Source: Saprospiraceae bacterium (GTDB lineage: Bacteria > Bacteroidota > Bacteroidia > Chitinophagales > Saprospiraceae). From it: a DNA stretch of 64,000 nucleotides. This document shows positions 61,920 to 64,000 of this stretch, in pieces (within the stretch, counting starts at the first letter, position 1; each line of letters opens with the position of its first letter). The position numbers were made by a program, and so were the translations under genes. The notes under the pieces were generated by a model. That model was given only the letters and a program-made list of their open reading frames with translations, searched no databases and had not been told where the DNA came from. The stretch is taken from assembly GCA_022841345.1 (NCBI GenBank), contig JALHRR010000027.1:1-64000 (forward strand), given 5' to 3'.

Positions 61920-62991
61920 TCATATATTTTTTGTAGACGAGTTGTGCAATTTCCAACATTCTGGGATCGCTATTTGATAAAAGGTCTGCATAAAGTAACG
62001 GCAAATCTGCGGAAAGTGATAGATCGCTATCATCTTTCCAAAATGCTTCTATTACAGTTACGTTTCCATTTGGATCGGGCACTATCTTTAGGTCTTGAAC
62101 CATGTCATGAACCCCCTTCTTATGGCTATATATTAAATACGGGGCATTGATTATCTCTTGTGATGGCATTAATTTTAGCCATCGGTGAGCTCCATAATAT
62201 CCTCCGATTTGGTATCCTAAAGGAATATTTTCTGGAATAATTGTATCATCCATTAACCTATATTTCTTTTGATGCAAGGATGGTCGCAGAATTTCATTTA
62301 TCCGGCTTACCCATCGCTCGAACGCTATTTTTTTTTCTTTCCATTTATACTCGTTGGAATTCTTTCGTAATATATAGCCTTGTTCAAGCAGGTCTTGAAC
62401 AACTTTTGATACTGTATCTTTAGATACAGATGCTTGCAGGGCAATTTTTTTATATGATGAATTTAGATGAGCCCTCTGTACCTCTTCTGTTTCGTATACA
62501 CGATCATTTAAATCACTTTTACTTTCAGTTCTGAAAAATTGATACAATACTTTTAAACCAGTCTTTGTGAATGCTCTTCCTGTTTCACTTGTTAATGCTG
62601 AACGATCACTCTGTCCTGTTTCAATGTATATGTGTATAGTTTTATATTTTAGAAATATGTTTCCTCCGGTATCGGCATAGTTAATGTTGTTTTGATGTAA
62701 TATCTCTCTGGCTTTTGAGCTGATATAGTTGGCAAGAATTATTGCCCCCTGAGCATTAAGATATTCAAAATCTAATGTTTCAATATTTTGTTTTATGGAT
62801 GGAATGGATGAAGGGATTACAGATTTTTTGATTTCACAAACCATGTGTATCACTCCCAGTTCTGTGTTGATTTTTATTTGACCATCCAAACTTTTAGCTA
62901 TAATACCATCATTAGTACCAAAGCTATTAACTTTCCAGGCAAGTTTGTCGCTAAAAATCTGTATTATATTTGTTACTAAATCTCTTTCCAT
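61906..62991 (-). CDS. AbiEi-like antitoxin/regulator
   Basis: About 361 residues if the start is ATG 62991; a longer frame opens at TTG 63027, but that TTG is better read as a promoter -33 element. The N-terminal half has a restriction-endonuclease-like core (QGAIILANYISSKAREILHQNNINYADTGGNIFLKY), and the middle carries a winged helix (SSYKKIALQASVSKDTVSKVVQDLLEQGYI). This architecture is that of AbiEi-type transcription regulators/antitoxins, here paired with the nucleotidyltransferase downstream through a 14-bp overlap. It should bind its own promoter. Confidence 0.8.
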   Translation of the reverse strand: MERDLVTNIIQIFSDKLAWKVNSFGTNDGIIAKSLDGQIKINTELGVIHMVCEIKKSVIPSSIPSIKQNIETLDFEYLNAQGAIILANYISSKAREILHQNNINYADTGGNIFLKYKTIHIYIETGQSDRSALTSETGRAFTKTGLKVLYQFFRTESKSDLNDRVYETEEVQRAHLNSSYKKIALQASVSKDTVSKVVQDLLEQGYILRKNSNEYKWKEKKIAFERWVSRINEILRPSLHQKKYRLMDDTIIPENIPLGYQIGGYYGAHRWLKLMPSQEIINAPYLIYSHKKGVHDMVQDLKIVPDPNGNVTVIEAFWKDDSDLSLSADLPLLYADLLSNSDPRMLEIAQLVYKKYMNDHI

Positions 62992-62996
62992 GTCCG

Positions 62997-63027
62997 CAAA
63001 TATACAGCGTATGTTTTTAACAGACAA
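62997..63027 (-). promoter_or_regulatory. Consensus promoter for AbiE-like operon, near-leaderless
   Basis: On the minus strand TTG (63025-63027) and TATATTTG (62997-63004) lie 20 bp apart, a consensus Bacteroidota -33/-7 pair. Only 5 bp separate the -7 element from ATG 62991, so the transcript would begin at or almost at the start codon. This also argues against the longer N-terminus. Confidence 0.6.
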
Positions 63028-63056
63028 GTTAAAATAACGGACGTTCAGATTTTAAT

Positions 63057-63313
63057 TTACTCCTTTTCAGAATTAAGCAGGATATCATTGTTAATACCTG
63101 CCGCTTTTAAATACTGCCCGTCAATAGAAATTTCTCTTATGATTACATTGTAAAAAGTTGCAATTTCATTTTCAAAATAGTAAATGATTGTCCAGTCCGG
63201 TAAAGCCCATCTTGGTTTACAATAGGAATATGTCCGAACTCGCTTTCAATAATGATGTCAAGTTGTACTTTGGTTTGAGTAGACAGTTCTGTAAACATAT
63301 GAATTTTTATCAT
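63057..63313 (-). pseudogene. Frameshifted small gene
   Basis: An ATG at 63313 opens MIKIHMFTELSTQTKVQLDIIIESEFGHIPI, then within the next codons the reading shifts to CKPRWALPDWTIIYYFENEIATFYNVIIREISIDGQYLKAAGI, ending at TAA 63057-63059. The two frames join near 63210, matching a single disrupted protein of about 85 residues. No family is recognised. It lies between the AbiE-like operon promoter and a dispersed repeat, so it may be a decayed relative of the accessory region. Confidence 0.5.
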
Positions 63314-63372
63314 TGTTATCGGTCATTTAATGATAGCCAGTCTTGTGGGAAGTAGAATTGCAAAATCAACCT

Positions 63373-63453
63373 GGAATTGGACAATTTTGCTTAGAGGATT
63401 CATGAATCAAATATATAAAATTAATGATCCTGCAACTTCAAAGTCCGGTCTTC
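63373..63453 (+). repeat. Dispersed 80-bp repeat, copy B
   Basis: Copy of 53431-53510, with the same GACAATTT-GCTTAG-GGATTCA start and the shared TCCTGCAACTT and AAGTCCGGTCTTC end. It overlaps the first two bases of the stop codon of the propeller gene next to it. Confidence 0.85.
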
Positions 63454-64000
63454 ACCAGGGTCCGTCTTTTGTTATGTTCAGGAATTTTCCGTTTTCCAAA
63501 CGGTAGGCACCACCATAGCCAACAAACCACAATCTCTCATCCTGGTCTTTGTAGATTTGAAAAACTACGGGTCCTTTATTGTCTTCTGATTTTTGAAATT
63601 CGATGAGTTCATTTCCATCATAAGTAAATAAATAGTGTTGATTAGAAACAAACCATAATTTTCCATCTTTATCTTTGGCAATACTTCCGATTCCTTTTCC
63701 GGTTATAATTTTACCTTCCGTTATATTAATTGCCTTATTATCAGCTATCTTATATAGCCCTTGTTTTGTTGACACCCAAATTACACCAGTTTCGTCTTCA
63801 AAGATTTCATTTACAAAGTTTGTTTGAATTCCAATCATTTCAGAAACATGAATGATTTTATCATCTGTATATGAATAAAGCCCTGCATTGGTACAAAGCC
63901 AAATGGAACCTTTGCTATCTTCCGTTATATTATGAACCATCTTTGTGCTTGAAACACCAACAGTCGTATCCATCTTCCCTTCAGGCATTGTGAAATTAGT
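63452..64000 (-). CDS. Propeller-domain sensor-like protein, partial
   Basis: A minus-strand frame open to the window edge; at least 182 codons are inside. It has two-component-regulator propeller repeats: SIWLCTNAGLYSYTDDKIIHVS, VIWVSTKQGLYKIADNKAINIT, KLWFVSNQHYLFTYDGNELIEF and RLWFVGYGGAYRLENGKFLNIT. These form a beta-propeller as in the periplasmic part of hybrid sensor kinases or secreted propeller proteins. The N-terminus lies beyond 64000, so a signal peptide cannot be judged. No kinase domain follows in this C-terminal part; the gene ends directly after the propeller. Confidence 0.78.
   Translation of the reverse strand, partial: TNFTMPEGKMDTTVGVSSTKMVHNITEDSKGSIWLCTNAGLYSYTDDKIIHVSEMIGIQTNFVNEIFEDETGVIWVSTKQGLYKIADNKAINITEGKIITGKGIGSIAKDKDGKLWFVSNQHYLFTYDGNELIEFQKSEDNKGPVVFQIYKDQDERLWFVGYGGAYRLENGKFLNITKDGPW

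Overview
The window reads as chromosomal DNA from an AT-rich Bacteroidota bacterium, most likely near Saprospirales/Saprospiraceae. The evidence is four secreted proteins (or three plus one likely) with type IX secretion (T9SS) C-terminal sorting domains, a TonB-dependent receptor with an N-terminal carboxypeptidase-regulatory-like domain, an ECF sigma factor followed by a membrane-anchored beta-barrel-like protein, promoter elements of the TTG/TTTG-N20-TAnnTTTG type, and futalosine-pathway menaquinone genes. No rRNA, tRNA or CRISPR array was seen. The order-level placement is inference.

Left part (1-11136): an octamer tandem-repeat array at the edge, an aldo/keto reductase, a glycosyltransferase, a DUF6624-like protein, a menaquinone operon (mqnE, histidine phosphatase, mqnA), a MoxR-type AAA+ ATPase with a YciO-type protein, and a TonB-dependent receptor. 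From 11152 to 19160, all on the minus strand, lies an exopolysaccharide locus: short TolC-like protein, Wzz/BY-kinase-like protein, O-antigen ligase/polymerase, two glycosyltransferases and a flippase.

Middle (19706-40161), mostly plus strand: a secreted reprolysin-like metalloprotease, a sigma-factor operon, several unrecognised lipoproteins and secreted proteins, a propeller-type sensor kinase with its LuxR-type regulator, a small exported protein, and the DabA/DabB inorganic-carbon uptake pair with its zinc-site residues intact.

Right part (40240-64000), mostly minus strand, is an accessory region of short unrelated genes: ankyrin remnant, two CPBP proteases, Crp-family regulator, M60-like protease, SRPBCC protein under a striking dyad operator, DUF6671-like operon, SnoaL-like proteins, a frameshifted rhodanese, a CHASE3/PAS kinase with response regulator, and a four-ORF AbiE-like toxin-antitoxin cluster. 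It is interrupted by isocitrate dehydrogenase with a divergent LysR regulator. Dispersed and duplicated repeats, a PIN-domain remnant and other frameshifted genes mark it as a rearranging region.

The most noteworthy items are the AbiE-like cluster with an extra ORF that lacks a normal start, the 16-bp dyad wrapped round a consensus promoter upstream of the SRPBCC gene, a small hydrophobic ORF whose stop codon lies inside a strong terminator, the duplicated 3' gene tail next to the frameshifted rhodanese, and the period-8 repeat array at the left edge.
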